This document shows positions 35,704-44,428 of a stretch of DNA of 64,000 nt, one piece after another. Each line of letters opens with the position of its first letter. Position 1 is the first letter of the stretch. The DNA is from CBDBBY01 sp965205055 (GTDB lineage Bacteria > Pseudomonadota > Alphaproteobacteria > Rhodobacterales > Rhodobacteraceae), in contig OZ242030.1 in the NCBI GenBank assembly GCA_965205055.1, forward strand, positions 2,294,001-2,358,000, written 5' to 3'. Under the pieces are notes generated by a model. It saw only the letters and a list, made by a program, of their open reading frames with translations, did no database searches and had not been told where the DNA came from. A program made the position numbers and the translations under genes.

Positions 35704-36738
35704 ATGGAGTTCAGCCTTGCGAGGACGCGGGACCAAACCAGAATGAGAATTGAAACAGATATGAACTCAGAAATTTGGAAAGCCAAAAGTGTTGCATGGC
35801 AATACGCCACGGCCGTATGGCCGGGCCGCAACGAGCTTTCTTCAGAGGTTGAGTTTTACGGCCCGGTGCCGATTGAAAGGCTCTCAGGGAGAGATGGCGT
35901 TGCGGACGGAGCATATGAACCGCTGAAGCGAGCGTTTCCGGATGCAATGAAAGTGCCGTATTTGTTTTGCGGGGGCGTTTGCGACAATCGCATCTGGGTC
36001 GCGAGCACCGGCAATATAATAGGCCGGATGGATGCGAATTGGCTCGGCGTTCCCAAGTCGAACGAAGTGCGACAGCTGCGTTTCGGCGAGTTCTACGCAT
36101 TTGAAGACGGCAAAATCGTGGATATTCGATGCTTGCTGGACATTCCGGAACTGGCTGCCCAAGCGGGAATCAATTTGTTTCATCCTTACGAAGGCCGAGT
36201 CGGGTTTCCTCCCGGTCCTGCCGATGGAGATGGAGTCGTCAGCGGTTGTTCCGATGCAGCCGAAACCGAGTTCACCAGAAATCTTGTCGCCGAGATGATC
36301 GGCGGCTGCAACCGGCTTGAAGGCAGCGACCTGGCCAGCCAAGGCATGGAGCGATTTTGGCACGACACCATGGTTTGGCATGGTCCTTGGGGGATCGGCA
36401 GCTCGTACGGACTCGCTGAATTCTACAAGCACGCGCAGGGACCATCCGTAAAAAGTTTTCCGAACCGCAGAGGAGCATGGCCCAAGGTTTCATTCGTCGC
36501 GGAAGGTCGCGTGGCGGCCCACACCGGCTGGCCTGGGTTTCTCGGCGAGTTCAAGGGCGAACCGTTCCTTGGAATGCCGCCTACGCAAAAGCCGATCTCG
36601 AAGACTGTGATGGATTTTTACATCCGCAAAGGCGACAAATTGGCAGAGAACTGGGTGATGATTGACTTGATTGGATTCGCGCGCAGCATAGGGTTGGATC
36701 TGATGAGCAAATTGCCCTTGGACCCCGATACTCAATGA
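35704..36738 (+). CDS. SnoaL-like/NTF2-fold protein, two-domain
   Basis: A protein of about 344 residues whose two halves both look like SnoaL-type ester cyclase/NTF2 folds. The second half has the signature SQGMERFWHDTMVWHGPWGIGSSYGLAEFYKHAQGP and WPGFLGEFKGEPFLGMPPT, and ends LAENWVMIDLIGFARSIGLDLM. The first half has RFGEFYAFEDGKIVDIRCLLDIPELA, an equivalent strand-helix pattern. Such proteins hydrolyse or isomerise small molecules; the substrate is unknown. Starts at 35743 and 35761 are also possible. It stands between the MNT-HEPN gene and the IS remnant. Confidence 0.65.
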   Translation: MEFSLARTRDQTRMRIETDMNSEIWKAKSVAWQYATAVWPGRNELSSEVEFYGPVPIERLSGRDGVADGAYEPLKRAFPDAMKVPYLFCGGVCDNRIWVASTGNIIGRMDANWLGVPKSNEVRQLRFGEFYAFEDGKIVDIRCLLDIPELAAQAGINLFHPYEGRVGFPPGPADGDGVVSGCSDAAETEFTRNLVAEMIGGCNRLEGSDLASQGMERFWHDTMVWHGPWGIGSSYGLAEFYKHAQGPSVKSFPNRRGAWPKVSFVAEGRVAAHTGWPGFLGEFKGEPFLGMPPTQKPISKTVMDFYIRKGDKLAENWVMIDLIGFARSIGLDLMSKLPLDPDTQ

Positions 36739-36893
36739 CGCATTCGGAAATTGCGCCGAATCGATTTCGGCGCGCGGCGCACGGGATCGACTCCCTGCCG
36801 CATGACCGGGCGAATTCTTGGGCGGCAGCGCACGGCTTGGCCAGCTGCCGCTCGTGCGCGAGGCAACAATTCGGAAACAGCCGCTGGCGAACG

Positions 36894-37600
36894 CAGGGCT
36901 TTCGCTCCTAAAATTTGCCGCCCGCGTTCGCGAGAAGACCGAGCAGTTATTCGTCGTTCATGGAGGCGATATGCATCCGTCCCTTGAGCGAGTGCTCGTC
37001 GTCCATGAGGCGCACGATGTCCGGGGCGGTGCGCCGGAGGGCGGAGAGGCACTCCGGCACGTTCAAGGTTCGGTTCTGCATCCGCTCCTCGTCCATTACG
37101 ACGTCGAGAACTCGGTGGAAACCGTTCTCGATTTCCCAGTGGCTGCGGACGAGATCCGGCAGCCGCTCCGGCGGAATCTCCGCGCTCATGATGAAGTGGC
37201 GGACGGCCCGCTCCGTCCTGCCCTTCCGCTCGCGGACCGTCGCGATGCGCGTCTCGACGCGTCCGTGCCCGGCGTCGACATGCCGACAGGAAAGTATTTC
37301 CTTCCGCGCCTCCGGGTCGGAGAACAGGGCCTGAACGGCCTCGCGAACTCCGTCGTGGCGCCCGCCAGCTGCTCCGGCTCGAGAGCGTCGGACAGGTCGG
37401 AGAACGCTTCGTGGCTTGTCGGGCCGCCCTTGAGCTTCAGGAATTGGCTCGGAAACTCCTGCTTGAACTTCGCGTAGCGGGCGAACGACTTGCATGACGA
37501 CCAGCCCGACAGCGTCGCCGGAAGGGCGGCCGACGTTGATGGAAAGCCAGTGTCGTGGTACGGATCTTCCTCCATGAATGCGTTTCCTGCTTCTTCCCGG
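36894..37600 (-). mobile_element. ISAs1-family element remnant (left, outward-facing)
   Basis: Begins with a putative outer end CAGGGCTTTCGCTC at 36894-36907 and holds an interrupted transposase. The outer 150 bases match the right remnant in inverted orientation. The inner end could not be located, so the right limit is approximate. Confidence 0.6.
36912..37575 (-). pseudogene. ISAs1-family transposase, internally deleted and frameshifted
   Basis: Minus-strand remnants in several frames. The 5' part reads SFARYAKFKQEFPSQFLKL, then GPTSHEAFSDLSDALEPEQL, the N-terminal signature of ISAs1 transposases. The 3' part in another frame reads HGRVETRIATVRERKGRTER, RHFIMSAEIPPERL, VRSHWEIENGFHRVLDVVMDEERMQNR and LSALRRTAPDIVRLMDD, the C-terminal catalytic part with its final Glu (WEIEN). 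The central DDE core and a segment found in the right copy (LRDQHGWPGLKAVGRI) are missing, and a stop after SMNDE truncates the end. About 200 codons remain of the expected 370-380. Confidence 0.75.
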
Positions 37601-37671
37601 ACGGGGAGGCCAGGTTCGGGGTCTAGGCGGCCGGATTGGATGACGCGCGGAGCAACGGAAGGAGAAGGCCG

Positions 37672-40437
37672 ATGACCTTCGAGCGGCAGGTTGCTGAAAA
37701 ATGGCGCGACGAAATCCCCGGCGCTCGCTGGTTCAAGGCCAACCTGCAGGTCCATACCATTGAAGACCATCCCGGCGGCAAAGTGAAGATGCCCGCGGAT
37801 TTGGCTGGCGAACCGACGGATCCGCAGAAGCTGACGGATTACGCTCGGCGCTTTCTCCGGTCTGCCGTGGAACGCGGCGTGCAGGTTGTCGGGCTGACGC
37901 CGCATTCGCCGCGCGCGGCGGACGGCTCGGACACGAGCGCCGTCTGGCGCATCATTGAGGAGTGGAATGAAGGGACCGACGATGACGGTATCCCCTTCCG
38001 CGAAAAGATATACGCCGTGTTCCCCGGATTCGAACCTTCCTTTCGAGAGGGAAATGCCGGTCTGCATCTTGTTTTTTTGTTCGACCCTGAAATCGGGCGA
38101 GAACGCTATTTGAAAGCATTCGATCTCGCCATGAGCGGAGTCGATCCATGGAAAGACAACGAGCTGCTGTCGTCCGAAATGCGCGCGGATGAATTTTTTC
38201 GAAAGTTGCGAAAATTTCGGAAAAGCGAGCGCTCAGACGGCGGCGATGATGCCCGGAATTGGAATTATCTGATTCTGGCGCCTCATGCCAGTTCCAGAGA
38301 AGGGCTACTCGGCGCTCATCAGGCGCACGTCGGCAAGTCCTTTCCTCACGGGGAAATCTCCGGACTTGAACTCGTCGGCAACGAAATTCCTGAAGATCTG
38401 CTGCGAAACTATTCCTGGCTGCGCGACACCATGCAGAAGCATCGTCAAGCGTTCTTTCACGCGAGCGATGCTTGCAATCTGGAACGCATCGGTCATCGAC
38501 ATACGTGGATCAAGCTTGCGAGCCCGCGCGTCGAAGCCTTGCGCCAAGCGTTCATCGCGAGCGATTCCCGGATGCGCATCGGCTTCGAGAAGGACGCAAG
38601 CGGCGCGCTCCGGGAGATCGACAACCCGCCGGACGTCCAAGTGAACGAACATCCTTGGCTGAAGGAGGTCAATATACATGGCGGCGCCTCTTTCTTCGGA
38701 GGAATGGAAGATGGCGAACCGCGGAAAACCCGGTTTCGCTTCAGCCCCGACCTGACCTGCATTATCGGCGGCAGCATGACCGGCAAGAGTACCTTGGTCG
38801 ACGGCCTGCGCCTTCATGTCGGCGCGGCATTGCCCGTCGACGAGGCGATTTGCAGGCAGGTCGAGGCTCGAGGCCGGAACGTGTTCGGCGCCGGAACCGT
38901 CGGTATCGATCTCGATTGCCCGGGCACGAACCGTGCCGCGCCGTTCGACGAAAGATGGCCCGCGCAATTTTTTGCTCAGAACGAACTTCAGCGCCTTTCC
39001 CAGGAAAACGCGGCCGTCGAAGACGTCCTCGCCCGGCTGGTTCCTTCGGAAACCGGAAACATCAAAGGCCGTGATCATCGCATGCGGGATCTTGAAGCGC
39101 AGTTGTCCGATTGCGTTCGGCAACTTCGCAAGCTCGACGAGCAGCACGCCGACATGGAACAAGCTTGCGAGCGCGCCGGAGCGGCGAAAAGAGAGTTGGC
39201 GGTTTTTTCCGAAACCGGCGTGAAAGCGCTGCTGCAGGCTGGTCGGGACCGGCAAATCTGGACGGAGTCGAACCGCGCCGCCGAGTCCGTCGCGCAATCC
39301 ATCCGGGAAGCAGTCGCAGCGGTCGATATCCATCAGATTGAAGGATCGCCGGCCGAGAAACTGACGTCCATGGGGCACGGCTCCGACGATCTGGACTTGG
39401 ATGGGTGCCGAACGCGAATAGAGGCTTCTCTCAGGGATGCCGAGCGCGAGGCGAAGGCATGGGGCGTTGTCGCCGACGCTGCTGTCGAAATTCTAAAGAA
39501 GAAGGAAGCCGAACTTCGCACGGCGGTCGAACGCGCGCTCGCCGACCGCGGACTCGATGCCGCCAGGCTCAAGGAAGTGCAAGATCTCAACCGGCGGGCG
39601 TCCTTGCTTTCCAGCTATGAATCGGAACTTGAACGGATAGAGGATCGACGCGCCAAGACCGAAAAAATGTTCGCCGGCCTTCGACAGGAACGACATGGCG
39701 TGGTCTTTGAACAGCGGAAGGCGTTCGGGCGCGTTGTCGAACAAATCATGGAAGAATTCGGAGGCTGGATTCGGGTGCGCCGAGTGGACAACGGTGATTC
39801 CAGGCCGCTTGGACGATTTCTGGAAACCCTCCGACAGAGGGGAATTGCGCGATGGTGGAACGGGATGGATTCCGACAGGAAGCCATCGCCCGACGCACTG
39901 ATTGAGAATCTCAAATCTCACTCGCTGGACAAAGTCGGAATGAGCGAGAGCGTTCAAGTGACGTTTGAGGAATGCATCACCCGCTCGAAGGAACGGGAGC
40001 TGGCCGCGCTTCACTGCCCCGACACCTATGTCCTTGAAATGCGAGTGGATGACGGCGCCTATCGGCGGCTCGACGAGCTGTCCGGCGGCCAAAGGGTCAG
40101 CGTCCTGCTTTCCCTGCTGCTGGAAACAGCAGACGATCGTCCGCTTGTCATCGACCAGCCGGAAGATGAACTCGACAACCGGTTTCTGTTCGACACGGTA
40201 CTGCCGGCACTGAAGAAACTGCGCGGGCGGCGCCAAGTGATCGTGGCGACGCATAATGCGAACGTCGTCGTGAACGGAGACGCCGACATGGTGATTCAGC
40301 TCGACGCGACGGCTCGCCGCGGATGGGCGGCGTGCATCGGCGCGATCGAAGAACCGGCCGTTCGCGACGCGATAATCCGTACAGTGGACGGCGGAAAGGA
40401 GGCGTTCCGTCTTCGACGGCGGAAATACGGATTCTGA
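37672..40437 (+). CDS. PHP-domain/SMC-like ATPase (TrlF-like), candidate defence protein
   Basis: A 921-residue two-part protein. Residues about 15-290 form a PHP (polymerase/histidinol phosphatase) metal-dependent domain: FKANLQVHTIEDHPGG, VQVVGLTPHS, VFPGFEPSF, LILAPHASSREG, ISGLELVGNE and ASDACNLERIGHRHTW. Its first motif reads LQVHT where HxH is usual, so one metal ligand is replaced by Gln. From about 350 on there is an ABC/SMC-type ATPase: Walker A IIGGSMTGKSTLVDGL (near 366), a long coiled coil about 465-700, signature LDELSGGQRVSVLLSL (near 802) and Walker B LVIDQPEDELDN (near 825) with H-loop VATHNANVVVNG. ATG is behind AAGGAGAAGG. It is followed after 9 bases by the AlbA/GHKL gene, and both lie between inverted ISAs1 remnants. 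Related PHP-ATPases occur in phage-defence islands. Confidence 0.78.
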   Translation: MTFERQVAEKWRDEIPGARWFKANLQVHTIEDHPGGKVKMPADLAGEPTDPQKLTDYARRFLRSAVERGVQVVGLTPHSPRAADGSDTSAVWRIIEEWNEGTDDDGIPFREKIYAVFPGFEPSFREGNAGLHLVFLFDPEIGRERYLKAFDLAMSGVDPWKDNELLSSEMRADEFFRKLRKFRKSERSDGGDDARNWNYLILAPHASSREGLLGAHQAHVGKSFPHGEISGLELVGNEIPEDLLRNYSWLRDTMQKHRQAFFHASDACNLERIGHRHTWIKLASPRVEALRQAFIASDSRMRIGFEKDASGALREIDNPPDVQVNEHPWLKEVNIHGGASFFGGMEDGEPRKTRFRFSPDLTCIIGGSMTGKSTLVDGLRLHVGAALPVDEAICRQVEARGRNVFGAGTVGIDLDCPGTNRAAPFDERWPAQFFAQNELQRLSQENAAVEDVLARLVPSETGNIKGRDHRMRDLEAQLSDCVRQLRKLDEQHADMEQACERAGAAKRELAVFSETGVKALLQAGRDRQIWTESNRAAESVAQSIREAVAAVDIHQIEGSPAEKLTSMGHGSDDLDLDGCRTRIEASLRDAEREAKAWGVVADAAVEILKKKEAELRTAVERALADRGLDAARLKEVQDLNRRASLLSSYESELERIEDRRAKTEKMFAGLRQERHGVVFEQRKAFGRVVEQIMEEFGGWIRVRRVDNGDSRPLGRFLETLRQRGIARWWNGMDSDRKPSPDALIENLKSHSLDKVGMSESVQVTFEECITRSKERELAALHCPDTYVLEMRVDDGAYRRLDELSGGQRVSVLLSLLLETADDRPLVIDQPEDELDNRFLFDTVLPALKKLRGRRQVIVATHNANVVVNGDADMVIQLDATARRGWAACIGAIEEPAVRDAIIRTVDGGKEAFRLRRRKYGF

Positions 40438-40446
40438 GATCTCGCG

Positions 40447-41664
40447 ATGGAATGGACGAACGTACTGCAACGCATGGAAGCGGGCGAGGATCGAACCGCC
40501 GAATTCAAACGGGAGTTCGGAAACGACCTGTCCGCCGTCGGCAAGGCAATTTGCGCGTTCGCGAACTGCGAAGGAGGCTTGATCGTCCTCGGAATCGACG
40601 ACGCGGGATCCATCGTCGGGCTGAGCGCGGACCCGTACGAGGTGCATGAGCGATTAACAAGCTTTCTGCAGACCGGATGCAGCGCGCCGGTCGGCGCGCG
40701 CTATGGACGGCACGAAACCGAGAACGGCTGGATACATTGGATCGAGGTGCCCCGCATCCGAGGCCCGGAGCCGCTTCACTACGGAGGACGCTTTTACATC
40801 CGCCGCGAACGAAGCAGCGCGGAGCCGTCTCCCGCCGAGCTTCAGGAATTGTACAATTCTTTCGGCTTCGTGTTCACTGAGGAACAGACGGTGCGGTGGG
40901 CGAATGCGAGCGATATCGACATGAACTCTTTCCGTTCGTTCGTGGAAGCGCAAGGTTTGGAGATGCATGAAGAACCTCAGCCCTCTCGGGAAGACGATCT
41001 GCGGAACGCCGGCATTCTTGCCGAAGCCGATGAGGCGCTTTATCCCACTCTCTACGGCCTTATGGTTTTCGGCAAAACGTCGCAGCGGCATCGGCAGATG
41101 GGCAATTTCGTGATCCGTTGCTCCGCCTATGCGGGACGCGACGCGGGTGCGGACGTCATTCTCGCCGACGAGCGGGGAGGCCGGATTGAGGATCAGGTGC
41201 GCGGAGCGCTCACTTGGATGGCCAGCTTGGGGCGAACGGAAACCTATCGAGGCTTGCTTCGAGAGGATCGGCCGTTGATTCCCGAATCGGTACTTCGCGA
41301 GGCACTCGTGAACGCGGTCGTTCATCGCGATTACGCGATCATTGGGTCTCCAGTTCTGCTTGAAGTTTTTGATGATAGGGTATCCGTCACGAGTCCGGGC
41401 GCGTTGCCCAACCACATGACCGTCGAGAGTGTTCGCGCCGGCAGCAGACCGCGTTCGCGCAACGAATCGATGGCCCACGCGATGGTGGTCGCCGGTCTAA
41501 TGGAACGCAGGGGCCGCGGGTGGCCAGTGATGCGGCGTGCGATGCTGGCTTTCAACGATTCCGAGCCGGAAATCCTCAACGACCGGGGCGACAAAATCGT
41601 CCGCGTGACTTTCCGCCTGAATCCGGAACCTGCCATGGACGAAGCGCAACCTGCGCTACCTTGA
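40447..41664 (+). CDS. AlbA_2/Schlafen and GHKL-like ATP-binding protein
   Basis: A 405-residue protein. Residues 1-110 form the AlbA_2/Schlafen domain: EDRTAEFKREFGNDLSAVGKAICAFANCEGGLIVLGIDD, with the conserved Glu and Lys. After a variable middle region, the C-terminal part has SVLREALVNAVVHRDYAIIG, VFDDRVSVTSPGALP and RPRSRNESMAHAMVVAGLMERRGRGW, the HATPase_c_4 motif of ATP-binding regulators. Such proteins are often annotated as transcriptional regulators, some carry a winged helix; here none is evident. The start lies 9 bases after the stop of the PHP-ATPase gene. It could be the regulator or an effector of the two-gene module. Confidence 0.8.
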   Translation: MEWTNVLQRMEAGEDRTAEFKREFGNDLSAVGKAICAFANCEGGLIVLGIDDAGSIVGLSADPYEVHERLTSFLQTGCSAPVGARYGRHETENGWIHWIEVPRIRGPEPLHYGGRFYIRRERSSAEPSPAELQELYNSFGFVFTEEQTVRWANASDIDMNSFRSFVEAQGLEMHEEPQPSREDDLRNAGILAEADEALYPTLYGLMVFGKTSQRHRQMGNFVIRCSAYAGRDAGADVILADERGGRIEDQVRGALTWMASLGRTETYRGLLREDRPLIPESVLREALVNAVVHRDYAIIGSPVLLEVFDDRVSVTSPGALPNHMTVESVRAGSRPRSRNESMAHAMVVAGLMERRGRGWPVMRRAMLAFNDSEPEILNDRGDKIVRVTFRLNPEPAMDEAQPALP

Positions 41665-42029
41665 TCGAAGCGCTCCGCAAGCGCAAGGCAGCGGTCTCCG
41701 AGCCAATCGTTCAGATCCGCCAAGGACTCGAACCTCGGACTCGGCGTGAGCCAACGGCCTATCAACAAGACACACTTGACTCTGCGTTCCGCCCTTCGGC
41801 GGCCTGCTGTCGGGCGGCCGAAGGCTCCGCCGAACCCGACAACCCACAAATCAGCGGTCGAAGCGCCGGATTCCAGAGGTCGAATCGGCAACCGCTCCTC
41901 GGAATCCTTGAGTTCCGGGTTGCGTGGACGATCTTCGCGCCACAGATGCAGCGAAACCGAAACATGAGGACACACGGAATGATCACCGAGTTATGTGTGG
42001 GAAATTGATAGGCCAACGGCCGCGGACGA
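41665..42029. other. 365-base stretch between cassette and right ISAs1 remnant
   Basis: No convincing gene. Open frames here on both strands are short and have no recognisable domain. No hairpin-type terminator was obvious right after the AlbA/GHKL stop. Confidence 0.35.
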
Positions 42030-42478
42030 AGCGCAACTGGTTCTCGACCTGCCCCTTCTCGCAGCCCGCAGCGGGCGCGTCGAGACTCGCATCGCGACGA
42101 TCTCGCACGATGCCGGCCGGCTGCGGGACCAGCACGGCTGGCCCGGCCTCAAGGCCGTCGGCAGGATCGCGGCGGGCCGCGAGCGGAAGGGCAGGACGGA
42201 GCGGGCCGTCCGGCCACTTCATTATGAGCGCGGAGATTCCGCCGGAGCGGCTGCTGGAGCTCGTCCGCAGCCACTGGGAGGATCGAGAACGGCCTCCACC
42301 GGGTTCTCGACGTCGTCATGGACGAGGGCCGGAATGCCTCTCCGCCCTCCCGCGCGTCGCCCTGAACATCGTGCGCCTCATGGACGACGACCACTCGCTC
42401 AAGGGACGGATGCATATCGCTTTCACGAACGACAAATATCTGCTCGGTCTTCTCGCGAACGCGGGCGGCAAATTTTAA
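42030..42478 (+). pseudogene. ISAs1-family transposase, 3' fragment with frameshifts
   Basis: In one frame it reads SGRVETRIATISHDAGRLRDQHGWPGLKAVGRI, and after a frameshift HFIMSAEIPPERLLELVRSHWED, then ECLSALPRVALNIVRLMDDDHSLKGRMHIAF and TNDKYLLGLLANAGGKF with the natural stop at 42478. It lacks the N-terminal half and the FHRVLDVVMDEERMQNR segment of the left copy, so the two copies decayed by different deletions. It cannot encode an active enzyme. Confidence 0.75.
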
Positions 42479-42492
42479 GAGCGAAAGCGCTG
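42030..42492 (+). mobile_element. ISAs1-family element remnant (right, outward-facing)
   Basis: Plus-strand fragment whose 3' end TTTTAAGAGCGAAAGCGCTG matches the outer end of the left remnant in inverted orientation. Only the last 150 codons' worth of transposase remains. Confidence 0.55.
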
Positions 42493-42578
42493 CTTGCGAA
42501 CGCAGCAAGCATTCACATGACTTGCAAAATCGGTATAGTCCGAAGAAGCCGCAAGCAAAGACGGGTTCTCTGAGCAAT

Positions 42579-43568
42579 ATGTCCGACAAACCTCTGAAGG
42601 GATGGAATCATATGCCCGAGGTGCCGATTCGGGTCTCGCCGTTCTTCATGCTTCCGCTCAGGCCCTTGGAAATGGCTCGCTGGGTCTGGAACTCGTGGTT
42701 CTTGATTTCGGAAAAGTTGATCATCGTCGGCATCGCATTCCTTTGTTACCATTACTTCCAGCCTCCGCTTGAGGAAGCGCGCGAACTTGCGTTCGGATGG
42801 ATTGCCCAGATCTATGTCCGCAATTTCCTGCTGATGCTGTTCGTGGCGGGAAGCCTGCATCTGTACTTCTACACTTGGTCGAAGCAAGGCAAGGAGCTCC
42901 AATACGACGCCCGGCCCCTCATGAAGAACGGGCGCCAATTTTCGTTCAAGGGCCAAGTCCGAGACAACATGTTCTGGACGCTCGGAAGCGGCGTCGCATT
43001 CTGGACCATGTACGAGGCGGTGCTTTACTGGGCAATGGCCAACGGCTACGCTCCAGTTCTGACTTGGGCGGCCAACCCGGTCTGGTTCGTGCTGCTGTTC
43101 CTGTTCATCCCTGTTTGGGAGAGTTTCTACTTCTATTGGATCCACCGCTTTCTGCATGTGCCTTTTCTGTACAGGCATGTGCACGCGGTCCACCATAGAA
43201 ACATCAACATCGGGCCATGGTCCGGATTGTCGATGCATCCGATAGAGCATCTCATCTATCTCGGCTCGGTGATGGTGCATTTCATCGTCGCAGCCCATCC
43301 CGTCCACATACTGTTTCATCTCCAATATTACACGCTCAGCGCCGTCACGACGCACACCGGCTTTGAAGGGCTTCTGGTAAAGGACAAGGATCGCCTCAAG
43401 CTCGGCACTTTCCATCACCAGATGCATCACAGATATTTCGAGTGCAATTACGGGTCGCTGGAAATTCCGTGGGACAAATTCTTCGGTTCGTTCCACGATG
43501 GAACGACGGAAGCGGACGCCAGAATCCGAGAGCGCCGAAAGCGGATGGCGAGCGGTTCAACTTCCTGA
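42579..43568 (+). CDS. fatty acid hydroxylase/sterol desaturase superfamily protein
   Basis: A 329-residue membrane-bound di-iron enzyme with four or more hydrophobic helices. The histidine clusters are present: HRFLHVPFLYRHVHAVHH and, near the C-terminus, HHQMHHRYFECNYG, along with WIHRFLH. These coordinate two irons in the family, which hydroxylates or desaturates lipids such as sphingolipids, carotenoids or sterols. Upstream TM segments WFLISEKLIIVGIAFLCYHY and FLLMLFVAGSLHLYFYTW fit the topology. The ATG at 42579 follows GAGCAAT. It lies next to an ISAs1 remnant and not in an operon; the substrate is not predictable. Confidence 0.85.
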   Translation: MSDKPLKGWNHMPEVPIRVSPFFMLPLRPLEMARWVWNSWFLISEKLIIVGIAFLCYHYFQPPLEEARELAFGWIAQIYVRNFLLMLFVAGSLHLYFYTWSKQGKELQYDARPLMKNGRQFSFKGQVRDNMFWTLGSGVAFWTMYEAVLYWAMANGYAPVLTWAANPVWFVLLFLFIPVWESFYFYWIHRFLHVPFLYRHVHAVHHRNINIGPWSGLSMHPIEHLIYLGSVMVHFIVAAHPVHILFHLQYYTLSAVTTHTGFEGLLVKDKDRLKLGTFHHQMHHRYFECNYGSLEIPWDKFFGSFHDGTTEADARIRERRKRMASGSTS

Positions 43569-44428
43569 GTCAAATTCCGGCATTCAATCGTTGCCGAGCA
43601 ATTTTCTCGGACATTCTTGCCATTCAAGCTGCGGAACTCCAAAACAGCGCCAATTGCCGCAGACCGAGGACTGAGCGCGGTCCAGCGCAGCAAACCACCA
43701 TGAGCAGCCGAAGCAATCCTCGGGCCTTGTTCCGTGGATTGGAGGCGGCTGAGGCTTGCCGATAACGAGAACAAGACTGCGACGTCTCATTCTCCGGGCC
43801 AATTGCAGACTTCGTCCGTCGCCTCGAAATTGCCGATGTTGAGGCGGTCGACCCATCGCCTTGCGCCTGCTGCATCCGGAGTAGCGCAATTCTCGTCGAC
43901 CGCCGGATTTTGCCCGACCAAGTCTCAAGGCGCGGGATTGGCGCAGGACTATTCCAACGGCCAGCCGCTGCGGGTTTTCCATTTGCAGGGGCTACGGAAA
44001 TAGCCCATGCTCTCTTGATGCCTGTGCTCGCGCTTTCCCTTGCCGACATGCTGCAACAGAATTCTGGATCGGCTTTTTCGCTTCGCTTCAGATCCAGATG
44101 CGCGCCCTTTCTGAATGGCATCGGCCATCAGGCGTCATTATCGGTTTCGATGATTTCAAAACTGTAGCGCGCGCGTTGAAACACATGCCGGCGACCACTT
44201 CATTCCATGCGAGGCGAGCAGGTGGGAATTCAGTGAATCAAGCTCGATTGTCCGTCGGCGGAAAGCCTATCCCGCAATGATCGCCCCAACCATCGTGCAG
44301 AGGCATGAACCAAGTTCCGACAATTGCGGAACGCCGCGTTCAGCCAAGCTTTCCGATGGACTCGTCCGGATTGCAGCCGACAAGCCACAATCCGGATATC
44401 AATCTTCGAAAACGGCTTGGCTCCGACC
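43569..44428. other. 860-base stretch without a recognisable gene
   Basis: Between the fatty acid hydroxylase gene and the convergent GDSL autotransporter gene. Open frames on both strands (for example 43584-43982 and 43624-44121 minus) have no family signature. It may be decayed coding DNA. No tRNA or hairpin array seen. Confidence 0.4.
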
